From Perkinsus olseni (lineage: Eukaryota; Perkinsozoa; Perkinsida; Perkinsidae), in contig JABANP010000007.1 of assembly GCA_013115135.1 (NCBI GenBank), positions 124,001 to 188,000 of the forward strand: a DNA stretch of 64,000 nt, read 5' to 3'. The translations under genes and the position numbers were made by a program. This document shows, piece by piece, positions 11,301-21,889 of this stretch (position 1 is its first letter; every line of letters begins with the position of its first letter). The notes below the pieces were generated by a model. The model was not told the DNA's origin and searched no databases. It saw nothing but the letters and a program-made list of their open reading frames with translations.

Positions 11301-14300
11301 ACTTGGTTCTTCATGCAGGGATCTCCTGAAGGACTTGGATCGGATGACGTCAAGGGAGAGGGCGTTGCTTGGTCAGAGAGTCAAGGCAGCCAAGCACGCC
11401 GAAGAGGTTCGAGTGGAGCAGGCAGCCAGACAGATGCAGGGCAGACTCTCTCAGTCCAGTCGGGTGAGCCATCAGTTCCGCGAAGGGAATGCCGACGCGT
11501 AATCATACAGCCTCCCTTTTGTCCGCTCGTATCCGCTCTCAATTGAGCTGGATCGGCCTTTCTGATGCCTTTGCTGTCCTCAGTTCTTCAACTCCCTCAC
11601 TGCCGACGCGCAGAGGAATTTCACAGCGGAGATCGCGGCCGCTGGCATTGGCCTGGAGGGAGTCAATAAATTGACGGACAAGGCCCTCAGCGATCTGTTC
11701 GAGCGGATGGAACACGGAGTTGGCCGCCTCTCTCGGGAGGACGCTCAGGGCGGTGCTAGCTCAGCACAAAATCGCCGTGGAGCTTCAGAAGGACATAGCC
11801 CTCCAAGAGGAGCTCACCAAGCGCATGAGCTCGTCTGATGCTGATGCCCTGTCGAAGATTCGAGAGGCTCTGGGCCAGGACTCGGCAACTGCGGAGAAGG
11901 TGCTGATGTTGATGGCGAGGAGTCTCGAAGGGGAGACGCGTCACGAGGCCAACAGCATCGAGGCTGACTTGGCCGCGGTCGCCCTGAAGAGCAGGCAGGG
12001 GCGCTCTCGCCTTCGAGCAGGCGTTGGGTGGCGACACGGCGAAGCTTCAACACTTTATACGAGAGCTAGAGGTCAAGTTGAGTCCCCAGATGGACGGGGC
12101 GGGTAAGGCGCTGCGAGACTCTGAGGGTGTGGTAGAGGGGAACTTGAGGACATGGTATTCCGAAAGGAGGACTCATTGAAGGGGATGAGCCGGGGCATCA
12201 CCGGTCGTATCAGCGGGATTGGGCGTGAAGCGGCTAAGTCCAAGAGGGCGAGGATTGAACGGGGGAAGGAAACCCTGAAAGGAATCATGGTGAGACTGGG
12301 GATGAGTGGTGTTCTCGCTGAATTCCTCGACGACTTCTCGCGCGCCACGAAATTATGTGGGTCTTGCTCTCTCAGGAAGAGCTGTCTGTTGAGAAGTCGA
12401 GTGATCTTCACGAGCTTTTGGGCGACTTGCAGAAAGACGAACAAGCCCATAATGAGCTGCTCGCGCTCGTCGGGGGATCCTCAGTGGACTCTCTCAAGGC
12501 GATACGCCACCTCGCTGCGGCGATCAGAGGAACAGGAGCCGCCCTTGGCAGCGGTACCGCAGGAATGGACAGGCTGAAGAACGGTCTCATGAAACTGGCA
12601 GGGGAGAGGGGATAGGGAATTGGGGTAGGGATTTCGTGGCGCGCGGTCAACCGGGCTGGAAGGAGCCTGCCACTTCCCTTTTCAGGGCGCTGTCGACTCT
12701 TCTGACGCAGATGGCAGCACGCAATGAGGCGGCTCTGAAGACCCAATGGGCTCAGTGAGTTCTGCCAGGACCAACCTTGGATTCTTCTCATATGCGGCCC
12801 AATACAGGTCCACTATGGAGTTCGACGAGTCCCGAAGGGATGTGGGCGCCCTGCTGCATCGCCTGGTGAAGGAAGCCAAGGGGAACACTACAGTATGATG
12901 CTTGGCCAAGGGTCGCCCGTTCAGCACACGCTTCAGGCTAAGATACCCGAGCTGCTGCGAGCCTTCGTGAAGGAGGTCCAGGGCATCGAGGCCAGCACGG
13001 CTGACATCAGGGCCATCGTGGCTGCCTCGGATGATGACGTCCGAAGACTGGGTAGGAGGGACGGCAATGCCTCTTTCTCGCCAAGGCGTTCGCCTGATAG
13101 GTGCGAAGCTCCGAGCCAATCGAGCTGGCATAGAGATATCCAAGAATGAGCTGAAGCAGACTATGGGGAGTCTATTACAACACGTGGATGCTTCCGACTC
13201 GAAGTAGTAGCGACTCTCGCTAGGAGTGTATCAGGAAGGGAAGCTTCCTCTAGATACCTCTCGAGTTGGCCGACCAATCGGCCAAGTGGAGCCGCTACTC
13301 GTCGGACCAGATGAAGCACTACCTCGACACCGAGACCAAGGCCCTGCTCGACCACGCGGACATGGAGGGAGTCTCGGCCGACAGGATAGTAAGCTCGGGC
13401 TCCGGAGCGGGTGAGTTGAGCTTATCGTCTTGTCGTGCAGTACACTGCCCTGAGCAACATACAGCATAAGTTGTCCACCGGAGACGCTGTGTTGGACGCG
13501 CGGCTCATGGCGGAGGAGTCGGAGCTTTCTAAGGAATCTAAAGCACACAAGAAGAAGATGATGGCGCTTGGCAAGCACTTCATAGGTGATCGCGTCAGCT
13601 GACTCGGGAAAGACAGGACGCGGTGGTGCCCTTCAGATACCATTGGGGAGGACTCAGAGGAGGTCAAAGATCTGCACAAAAAACTATCGCGTGTGGTCGC
13701 TGAGAACGGCCGTGCGATCGATGAGGTCACGGGAGGGCTTCGTCACGGCCTTAGGAACATCACTGCTGCTTTGGTAGTGCTTGGAGGGCGGGCTCTTGGC
13801 GGTCGACACGGCACACACACCCTGCAGGTCCGCAGCGCTTTAGGAGTGAAGCACCATTACCTCTATGGGCAAGAGGTTCTGAGGAAGCTGGTGGATCAGT
13901 TCAGGGCGGCCATGCGCATCGAAGAGCAGGCCGAAGAGGAACGGCGGATAAAGCAGGTAAACAGCGGTGGCTGCACGCTCAAGCTGGTCGATCGTCGGCA
14001 CTGGTGGATTCTTGTACTTCAGCATACTTACGTGATAACGCAGCTGCTTAAAGTGGCGAAGCGGCAGGAGAGTGAGAGGGCCAAGGCTGAGGGCAAGAGT
14101 GACGAGGTGCGTTGCCTTGGCATCCGGATTCGTGGACGTGGGTGATGATCGCTGGCTGTAGGCACTGGAACAGAATGCCCGCCAAGCACTAGGCGTAGCC
14201 GACATCCTTCGTAAGCTGATGGTGGCAACAGGGTAAGGGCACTGCCGTATTGTGACTCGCCAGCCGCGTCCTTGCTAGGGCTGTTGACAATAGCCAGCTG

Positions 14301-15612
14301 AGTGGTGCTAGGGCTGCTGAGGTCGATATGGCCAACCTTACTCAGCGGACTGATGCAATCGTCGGTGCTCTACGCAGTGACATCGCTAAGGGCATACAGG
14401 TAAAATTCTAGGAAGGGCAGGGGAGAGGCTGGGGCTTATGGGCTGGCATCTCAGGAGACGCGCAAGGCACATGAAGGCGAGGGAGATGAAGTTGGACATA
14501 ATCTCAGGGGAAGCGTCGCTACCGCGGCTCGCAAGTCTGGTGAGACCCTCAGGATGACCCGTCAGTGGTCTCTATGACGGGCCCGCTGTATTTCAGGCAA
14601 CCTGGATCACGAGATGTATGATATGTCGGTCCTGACTGCCCGCCAGGCTGGTAAGATGCCCGGCCTCACCCCTCTGTGGTCGTACATCATTGCTCTCAGC
14701 TAGTGATGCCTCGCACCTCTCGGAGAACGCGAGGGACCTGGACTCGGCGGCTGGCACGGTCGCCATGTTCGGTCATGTCAGTGGCAACGAACTGCGTGCT
14801 CTTGCTCATCACGCACAGTAACGACACTCGTCCAGCCTCGACCCTCTTAAGCGTTGTTCTCCCCTCAGCGCTTCCAATGAAGCGATGCATCAAGAGATAG
14901 CGCGGACGCACGGCGTTAACCTTGATCGTGTATCCCGGCTTGACGACGTCGTGCACACCTTCGTGACGCTGACTGAAGGGTAGGTGCATCGAGCATCGTA
15001 GTGACAGTCGGCCATAGACGAGCAGGTTTATAAACGAGACCAAGGATACGATGAACGAGATCCGCCATGAGATGAATGATGCGGCTCGGTTATCATCGGA
15101 GCAGCTCTCTCATGCTTCGTAAGCTGATTGCTAGGCATATTTGCCGTGACTCGGCCCGCAGGTTCCGAGAGACCGACGTGGCGAAGAGCGCTACTGCGAG
15201 AGCTCATGCGGTGAGCTGGTGTTTAGCGGAACGGGGAAGATGGAACTCTCGTTGTAGATCCTGCAAGCGCTCGAGGACCACAGGGCCACGTCCAAGACTA
15301 TATCCGGCCAGCTGCGACGGAGACTCAATGAACTCGAGGCTCTCAGCATTGAGATGGACCGGAACCAAATGTAAGGTACAGGAAGTGCGAGAGGAAATTA
15401 ACGGCTGGCTTATTTCAGTGCCCAGCAGAACGGAGTAGAGGCGATGCTGGCTGACGCGCGAGAGAAGGTCACGCAGTCACAGGGCGCCATCAAGAAGGGT
15501 GTGCATGATTGGATCAAGGTGGCTCCTCTCATGTGAATCGTGCCGATTTCACCACGCTTCTTAGGACGCTACTTCCCGCTACACGCAACAGCTGATTGAT
15601 GCCCAACGGTGA
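8350..15612 (+). CDS. large unrecognised coiled-coil protein, many short introns
   Basis: I do not recognise a family. A chain of exons separated by canonical short introns can be followed: ...RYTLLDRSLTIVVLN (near 8467), then QQNVGLTMA joined to KLLSKRFAPLQVVVSF (8594-8770), then a Pro/Arg-rich part (9230-9620), a hydrophobic stretch near 9905-10010 that may be a membrane segment, an acidic linker, and from about 10460 to 15612 long alanine/glutamate/lysine/arginine-rich helical exons. Examples are KLFSNLQDLQKNG (10740), FTAGLDDAADDIKKLLSKG (11185), ERALLGQRVKAAKHAEEVR (11360) and FFNSLTADAQRNFTAEIAAA (11580). The last exon reads DATSRYTQQLIDAQR before TGA at 15610. The start, the exons between 9650 and 10120, and whether this is one gene or two (a second possible start lies near 9967) are uncertain. 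Composition suggests an elongated structural or cytoskeletal protein. Confidence 0.5.
8719..8732 (-). repeat. dispersed 14-bp motif, copy 3 (inverted)
   Basis: Reverse complement of TAGCGGAGCGAAGC, inside a probable exon of the coiled-coil gene, where it encodes part of SKRFAPL. Confidence 0.65.
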
Positions 15613-16419
15613 GGGCTATCGAGGGAGCGGACATGTGCCGTACATGGCTATGCAAACATAGTTGAGTTGTTGTTGACTTACTTGTTACTGTCGCGTTTAC
15701 GGAAGTAAAACCTTGAAGGCGCGTCGAAACTGCACACTGGCTTCCGTGGTCGTGAAGCGTGAGATCTCTCGAGAACTGAGAATTACATGTCCCAAACCCG
15801 TGGGCAATGAGTCGGGAGACTATCACGCGGCTTAACGTGCCACCACGTCACACTGCGGGAAGCGCTAGTGTTTCGTGGTCGTGCACAGACCCTGCAGCTA
15901 TGGAACCGTATTCTGCCGGGAGGAAAGGACGTGGCCGGCTGACGATCACCTCGCTCTGAGAGCAACATTCTTCGGCTTGATGAACAGAGCCTATTTAACG
16001 GGCTGGACCAATCCCCCGCAAATCGTACATCGGTGCAAGCCTAACTAAGCCGTACTGTCGGCGTTGGACTTTAAACTCAGACACACCACATTACAGTGAT
16101 CCGGGCCAACGCTCTGCCGAGGATAGTTCAATCGTCATCGTCTTCGCGTGGTGAACCTTGACTCGCACACTATCGCCTGGACTCGCGGCTCCACAACACG
16201 GATTTATTGTTATATGAAATCGACAAACTGTCGCCGCATGGACTGATGCAAGCCTTAACAAGCAGTCTATCCACTGTCTTTCCGCTATAAACTATGCTGC
16301 TGAATCTCCGAAATAGCTACCAACCCAACAAAGCACGAAAATGGAGAAAATAATTCTCACACTTGCATAACGAATAACTGTGTAAAAACTTATGAGGCGA
16401 GAGTAAGGTCTCAGCCCAT
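15613..16419. other. intergenic between convergent genes
   Basis: About 800 bp without a supported gene. The coiled-coil gene ends to the left and the first MDH gene, on the opposite strand, ends to the right. The part near 16330-16415 resembles the DNA beyond MDH copy 2 (near 18270-18340), so it belongs to the duplicated MDH unit. Confidence 0.5.
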
Positions 16420-16441
16420 CCCGCGCTCAGTTAGCGGCGGG
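16420..16441 (-). terminator. hairpin just downstream of MDH copy 1
   Basis: A GC-rich inverted repeat: CCCGC pairs with GCGGG and inner GCT with AGC around a CAGTT loop. It starts 8 bases past the MDH stop codon. The same hairpin follows copy 2. It may act in 3'-end formation or mRNA stability; the function is inferred only. Confidence 0.45.
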
Positions 16442-16449
16442 AAATCAAC

Positions 16450-17412
16450 TTACTCCTGCTTGTTGGCGAAGTCGATGCCCCTCTGGATATCAACCTTCAG
16501 CTTGCCGATGACCTCCTGGAGTCTGCCGGACTCGTGATCGCTCAAGCCCTCAATGGGATGAACCTTGGAGACACCCTCAGGTCCGAAGTCGCACAAGTAC
16601 GAGAAGAACTGAACATCTCCGTAGGGATGGTTGAAATAGGTAGAAGCGCTGGCTTGTTCGCCGTGCATGCCGCGGATGACGACCTCAACGAACTGAGCGG
16701 CGGCGTAAGCCATGGCGAGGGTGGCAGATCCAGCACCAGCCTTGGCGTTGACAACATCGGTACCGGCGTTCTGGACGTGCTTATCCAAAGTGGTAAGAGT
16801 GGCCTCATCGAAGTCAACCTTGGGGGTGGCGTGAGAGAACCAGGGCATGATGGTGACACCAGCGTGACCACCAATAACAGGGACGGTGACCTTGTTAACA
16901 TCGGTCTTCGTCTGCTTGGCGACGAAAGTCTCAGCCCTGATGGTATCCAAAAGAGAGACACCAAGAACCTTGTTGGGGTTGAAGACACCGGCCTGCTTGT
17001 AGACCTCAGCGCAGGCAGGGACAATGGAGTTCACGGGGTTGGTGACGATGCAGAAGATGGCTTCGGGAGCGTACTTGGCGCAGGCCTTGGCGAGACCCTT
17101 GGCGATGCCAGCGTTGATCGCGAAGAGATCATCTCTGGTCATACCGGGCTTACGAGGAACACCGGCAGTCATGACGATGAGCTTGCTACCAGTAAGGCAA
17201 GCCTCGAGCTCCTCCTCACCGGCGTAACCCTTAACCTCAGCGGGGGTGTTGATGTGGCTCAGATCCTCGGCAACACCGGCGCAAGGAGTACGGGCCTGCT
17301 TGATATCGTAGAGAGCCAACTCAGAGATCTTCTGGTTGAGCTTCAAAAGAAGAGCGAGAGGCTGTCCAATACCACCGCAAGCACCGAGAAGAGCGACCTT
17401 GAACGAAGACAT
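16450..17412 (-). CDS. malate dehydrogenase, tandem copy 1
   Basis: This 320-aa intronless gene encodes NAD-dependent malate dehydrogenase of the mitochondrial/bacterial type (malate to oxaloacetate). The Rossmann motif is GACGGIG (residues 10-16). The substrate arginines sit in GVPRKPG (R87), MTRDDL (R93) and SLLDTIRAE (R159), and the catalytic pair is D156 and H183 (VIGGHAG). There is no obvious mitochondrial presequence, so a cytosolic location is likely, but this is inference. The protein appears identical to copy 2. The start MSSFKVALLG is shared with copies 2 and 3. The lack of introns contrasts with most neighbours and fits recent amplification, high expression, or both. Confidence 0.96.
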   Translation of the reverse strand: MSSFKVALLGACGGIGQPLALLLKLNQKISELALYDIKQARTPCAGVAEDLSHINTPAEVKGYAGEEELEACLTGSKLIVMTAGVPRKPGMTRDDLFAINAGIAKGLAKACAKYAPEAIFCIVTNPVNSIVPACAEVYKQAGVFNPNKVLGVSLLDTIRAETFVAKQTKTDVNKVTVPVIGGHAGVTIMPWFSHATPKVDFDEATLTTLDKHVQNAGTDVVNAKAGAGSATLAMAYAAAQFVEVVIRGMHGEQASASTYFNHPYGDVQFFSYLCDFGPEGVSKVHPIEGLSDHESGRLQEVIGKLKVDIQRGIDFANKQE

Positions 17413-18344
17413 GAATGATAGAAAATCAACTTATGTTAAGTGGATGACGACGAAGAAACTGCGAGTACAGTACGAGCTAGCCATAAGCTTAGCTATATAA
17501 ATCTTGGGTGACAGAGATACGCCCATGACACAGCCGAGCTTTATTGCACGAAGGTGACACTCGCTGGGATACCGGTTGGGATGAGCCTCGAACAGCTGGA
17601 GCGTTCTTGAAAGGCCTGGAACGTTAACAGAACGAGCACATCCAGTAACTAAGAAGTTCGTTTCCCATCCGTTGACAGCTCTCTAGAGAAAGCTCGGAAA
17701 GAAGGAAGAATCTCTCTCGGGCAGCTTCTCATGAGACAAGTTTTCAGCACCCCAACACCAGTTTCGCATTGACAACCACCAGCTGGTCGCATATCCCGAG
17801 CCGGCGATGAAATACTCACTTCCGAAAATATGGCAAGGATTCACTTTCTACGGACCAACACTCACCAACAGTTATACTTCAATCGACCAAGCAGATTCTC
17901 TGAGCCCTAGACATCAAGTACGGAAAGTCTTTCAGCTATGGACATTAACGAACGAGAGCAACCGCTCCAGAAATCAACGTGGCAGAGCCCACCAGTCCCA
18001 TACCTCAAAAAGACAGAGACTACCAGCCCTAAAAATCAACTAAGCAGAGCCTATCAGGCTGAGAGACCCAAGCCTCGACGACGATTGAGCCGAACCTCAG
18101 AGTACTAGATATCAACTGAGCCCCCAGACAATAACGCATCAAAGGCCATCTACTTCTCATCATAGCACAGGACAACTTCGAGGGGAGCCCAATGCGTGAG
18201 TACAAGAACTCCAGCAGCTCTCATAGAGGAATGTCAATTACTCTGAACGCAACCGAACATCGAAGATTGGAGGAAACAATTCCCACACTTGGATATAGCT
18301 GCATAGCAAAAAGTTATAGGAGTGGGCGCATAGGAACAGCCCAT
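17413..18344. other. intergenic spacer between MDH copies 1 and 2
   Basis: It holds the copy 1 promoter side and the copy 2 3' side. No convincing gene is present. The right end shares sequence with the region beyond copy 1, marking the duplication unit. Confidence 0.5.
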
Positions 18345-18366
18345 CCCGCGCTCAGTTAGCGGCGGG
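18345..18366 (-). terminator. hairpin just downstream of MDH copy 2
   Basis: Identical to the hairpin at 16420-16441 and at the same distance from the stop codon, so the 3' flank was copied together with the gene or kept identical by conversion. Confidence 0.45.
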
Positions 18367-18374
18367 AAATCAAC

Positions 18375-19337
18375 TTACTCCTGCTTGTTGGCGAAGTCGA
18401 TGCCCCTCTGGATATCAACCTTCAGCTTGCCGATGACCTCCTGGAGTCTGCCGGACTCGTGATCGCTCAAGCCCTCAATGGGATGAACCTTGGAGACACC
18501 CTCAGGTCCGAAGTCGCACAAGTACGAGAAGAACTGAACATCTCCGTAGGGATGGTTGAAATAGGTAGAAGCGCTGGCTTGTTCGCCGTGCATGCCGCGG
18601 ATGACGACCTCAACGAACTGAGCGGCGGCGTAAGCCATGGCGAGGGTGGCAGATCCAGCACCAGCCTTGGCGTTGACAACATCGGTACCGGCGTTTTGGA
18701 CGTGCTTATCCAAAGTGGTAAGAGTGGCCTCATCGAAGTCAACCTTGGGGGTGGCGTGAGAGAACCAGGGCATGATGGTGACACCAGCGTGACCACCAAT
18801 AACAGGGACGGTGACCTTGTTAACATCGGTCTTCGTCTGCTTGGCGACGAAGGTCTCAGCCCTGATGGTATCCAAAAGAGAGACACCAAGAACCTTGTTG
18901 GGGTTGAAGACACCGGCCTGCTTGTAGACCTCAGCGCAGGCAGGGACAATGGAGTTCACAGGGTTGGTGACGATGCAGAAGATGGCTTCGGGAGCGTACT
19001 TGGCGCAGGCCTTGGCGAGACCCTTGGCGATGCCAGCGTTGATCGCAAAGAGATCATCTCTGGTCATACCGGGCTTACGAGGAACACCGGCAGTCATGAC
19101 GATGAGCTTGCTACCAGTAAGGCAAGCCTCGAGCTCCTCCTCACCGGCGTAACCCTTAACCTCAGCAGGGGTGTTGATGTGGCTCAGATCCTCGGCAACA
19201 CCGGCGCAAGGAGTACGGGCCTGCTTGATATCGTAAAGAGCCAACTCAGAGATCTTCTGGTTGAGCTTCAAAAGAAGAGCGAGAGGCTGTCCGATACCAC
19301 CGCAAGCACCGAGAAGAGCGACCTTGAATGAAGACAT
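18375..19337 (-). CDS. malate dehydrogenase, tandem copy 2
   Basis: A 320-aa MDH whose protein looks identical to copy 1, with only scattered silent differences. The frame stays open upstream of 19337 and would add about 46 residues, but MSSFKVALLG matches the starts of copies 1 and 3 and the extension has no relative in them, so 19337 is the better start. Active-site residues are as in copy 1. The 3' flank, including the hairpin, is shared with copy 1. Confidence 0.95.
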   Translation of the reverse strand: MSSFKVALLGACGGIGQPLALLLKLNQKISELALYDIKQARTPCAGVAEDLSHINTPAEVKGYAGEEELEACLTGSKLIVMTAGVPRKPGMTRDDLFAINAGIAKGLAKACAKYAPEAIFCIVTNPVNSIVPACAEVYKQAGVFNPNKVLGVSLLDTIRAETFVAKQTKTDVNKVTVPVIGGHAGVTIMPWFSHATPKVDFDEATLTTLDKHVQNAGTDVVNAKAGAGSATLAMAYAAAQFVEVVIRGMHGEQASASTYFNHPYGDVQFFSYLCDFGPEGVSKVHPIEGLSDHESGRLQEVIGKLKVDIQRGIDFANKQE

Positions 19338-20210
19338 GACTATTAGAGAAACAAATACTGTATAGTAGATGATTATACTGAGATAATATGAGCAGGGCGT
19401 GCCGCGATTTAGCTTAGCGCTCGGAGTATCTTGTGTCAGTAGACAAGAGCTGAGAGCTGTCCCTCTGCCCATCATTATTGTGACTCTAAGAGTTCATGAA
19501 GAGACGTGGACTCTCTGCCTCGAAGGTACTTACGTCATAACACCATGCTCAGGGCTGAAGTTACAAGCGGCGGCATTCTTCGCAAATTAGCCGACTTTTG
19601 TCAACAGCAGAGGGACAAATTTACTCGCCAGGGCTCGATAGAGTACAAGGAAAAGAACCTTACATCAGAGTCACTAGTGAACTTCTAGAGGGCGTGGATC
19701 TTCTCTGATGCCCGACGTTAGTCAGGAGCAGAGGGACGAATCAACTCGGCGGGCGCCGCTAGAGTACGAAGGGAAGGCGAGTTTATCTGAATTCCTACAA
19801 GACTCTCAGCTGTCAGGCTCTGCCCCCCGGAAGAAATACATCCCACGACGAAGAAAACCGCTGCACAGCTTCTTTTCAGCAGCAGCCCGTGTACTGCCGT
19901 TCATTCATCGCTTACTGCTAGCTACAATGCTGCTATCATACGACCACGCCTCCCTCATGTCGAGGATAAGGTTTCACAGCTGATAGCTTCGACACAATCA
20001 TTCCGCGTCGGCACCAGCAGGCCATTCACCCATCATCACCCATGCTCTCGCACACTTGTTTAACACAAAAACCCACAAGTCCTTAGAACAGAGATATGCT
20101 CTGATACCTTATACAGGAACACATAAAAATGAGTAGTTGGAATATCAATAGCTGGACAACACGGGATGAGCAGCAAAAGTAAACTCGAGAGTTGTCAATC
20201 ATCAACAGGT
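19338..20210. other. intergenic spacer between MDH copies 2 and 3
   Basis: It contains an imperfect direct repeat (19589-19805) and several small open frames with no recognisable product. Confidence 0.45.
19589..19805. repeat. imperfect tandem duplication, unit about 115 bp
   Basis: Two neighbouring blocks, beginning near 19589 and 19708, align over roughly 100 bp. Both share CAGCAGAGGGAC or GAGCAGAGGGAC, then an ACTCG block, then GCT(A/C)GAGTAC-like sequence, with many substitutions. Neither copy codes for a recognisable protein. Confidence 0.45.
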
Positions 20211-21173
20211 TTACTCCTGCTTGTTGGCGAAGTCGATGCCCCTCTGGATATCAACCTTCAGCTTGCCGATGACCTCCTGGAGTCTGCCGGACTCGTGATC
20301 GCTCAAGCCCTCAATGGGATGAACCTTGGAGACACCCTCAGGTCCGAAGTCGCACAAGTACGAGAAGAACTGAACATCTCCGTAGGGATGGTTGAAATAG
20401 GTAGAAGCGCTGGCTTGTTCGCCGTGCATGCCGCGGATGACGACCTCAACGAAGCGAGCGGCGGCGTAAGCCATGGCGAGGGTGGCAGATCCAGCACCAG
20501 CCTTGGCGTTCACAACATCGGTACCGGCGTTCTGGACGTGCTTATCCAAAGTGGTGAGAGTGGTCTCATCGAAGTCAACCTTGGGGGTGGCGTGAGAGAA
20601 CCAGGGCATGATGGTGACACCAGCGTGACCACCGATAACAGGGACGGTGACCTTGTTAACATCGGACTTCGTCTCCTTGGCGACGAAGGTCTCGGCCCTG
20701 ATGGTATCAAGAAGAGAGACACCAAGAACCTTGTTGGGGTTGAAGACACCGGCCTGCTTGTAGACCTCAGCGCAGGCGGGAACAATAGAGTTCACGGGGT
20801 TGGTGACGATGCAGAAGATGGCTTCGGGAGCGTACTTGGCGCAGGCCTTGGCGAGACCCTTAGCGATGCCAGCGTTGATCGCGAAGAGATCATCTCTGGT
20901 CATACCGGGCTTACGAGGAACACCGGCAGTCATGACGATGAGCTTGCTACCACTAAGGCAAGCCTCGAGCTCCTCCTCACCGGCGTAACCCTTAACCTCG
21001 GCGGGGGTGTTAATGTGGCTCAAATCCTCAGCAACACCGGCGCAAGGAGTACGGGCCTGCTTGATATCGTAAAGAGCCAACTCAGAGATCTTCTGGTTGA
21101 GCTTCAAAAGAAGAGCGAGAGGTTGTCCGATACCACCGCAAGCACCGAGAAGAGCGACCTTGAATGATGACAT
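20211..21173 (-). CDS. malate dehydrogenase, tandem copy 3
   Basis: A 320-aa MDH differing from copies 1 and 2 at only a handful of residues: T to S in EACLSGSK, Q to E and T to S in AKETKSD, A to T in FDETTL, and Q to R in AAARFVE. All catalytic and cofactor residues are kept. Its 3' flank does not carry the hairpin seen after copies 1 and 2, which places it one step further away in the duplication history. Confidence 0.95.
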   Translation of the reverse strand: MSSFKVALLGACGGIGQPLALLLKLNQKISELALYDIKQARTPCAGVAEDLSHINTPAEVKGYAGEEELEACLSGSKLIVMTAGVPRKPGMTRDDLFAINAGIAKGLAKACAKYAPEAIFCIVTNPVNSIVPACAEVYKQAGVFNPNKVLGVSLLDTIRAETFVAKETKSDVNKVTVPVIGGHAGVTIMPWFSHATPKVDFDETTLTTLDKHVQNAGTDVVNAKAGAGSATLAMAYAAARFVEVVIRGMHGEQASASTYFNHPYGDVQFFSYLCDFGPEGVSKVHPIEGLSDHESGRLQEVIGKLKVDIQRGIDFANKQE

Positions 21174-21889
21174 GTCTGAAGTAAAAACTATATTGACTGA
21201 GTTAATGTGAATGTATTTCGGCTACCAGAGTCCCACTAGCTGTTCAGAATCAGCTGAGCTAGATAACCGAATAGATATGCAGGAAAGCTAAAAGCAAATT
21301 AGCTTAACAGAACCGAGGGTATTTTTATGCGAGAAAGAAACGATCACAATGAGGAGCTGAACGAGACAGAAGGAATCACAATTGCTACTAGTCGTTCTTC
21401 CGAGAGCTGTAGAGCAAACTGATGCCACACAGAGTGAGCTAGCATGGAGGCTGGAAATGATATTCCAATAGCAACTTCTTCCCGAACGGATCGTATCGGC
21501 AATCGAACAACTTCTCCTAGCACATCTTCGCGTGAACCATGCCACGCCGCTCTATATTCGAAGGTCTCGAACCGAGACGGATAAATGTGCGGCAAAGACG
21601 AAATCTTTACAAGCCTACATGGCAGAGTGACCATGCATTCTCGCAAACAGCATGGTCCGATCACCCTTCCGACAGGCTGAGTTGCAAACAAGGACCGCCA
21701 GCCACAGTGTGACAGTTAATACCTTCCACAGCTTCTTAGTAGGAAGTTCCTACATAAATTAATCACTTCAGCGAACCCAACAACAAATGATTCGGCACGT
21801 CTTGAAAATGAGCTCTGTGAGCTCAAATTAGTCCCTGAGTGAAATCACTCGCTACGGGGCAGTACTCAAATAATAGAGGAACAAACATT
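21174..21889. other. intergenic spacer between MDH copies 3 and 4
   Basis: About 700 bp without a supported gene. It serves as the upstream region of copy 3. Confidence 0.45.

Noticed and set aside
18375..19475. N-terminal extension of MDH copy 2
   Set aside because: The extra 46 residues have no counterpart in the other copies; they are upstream leader read in frame by chance.
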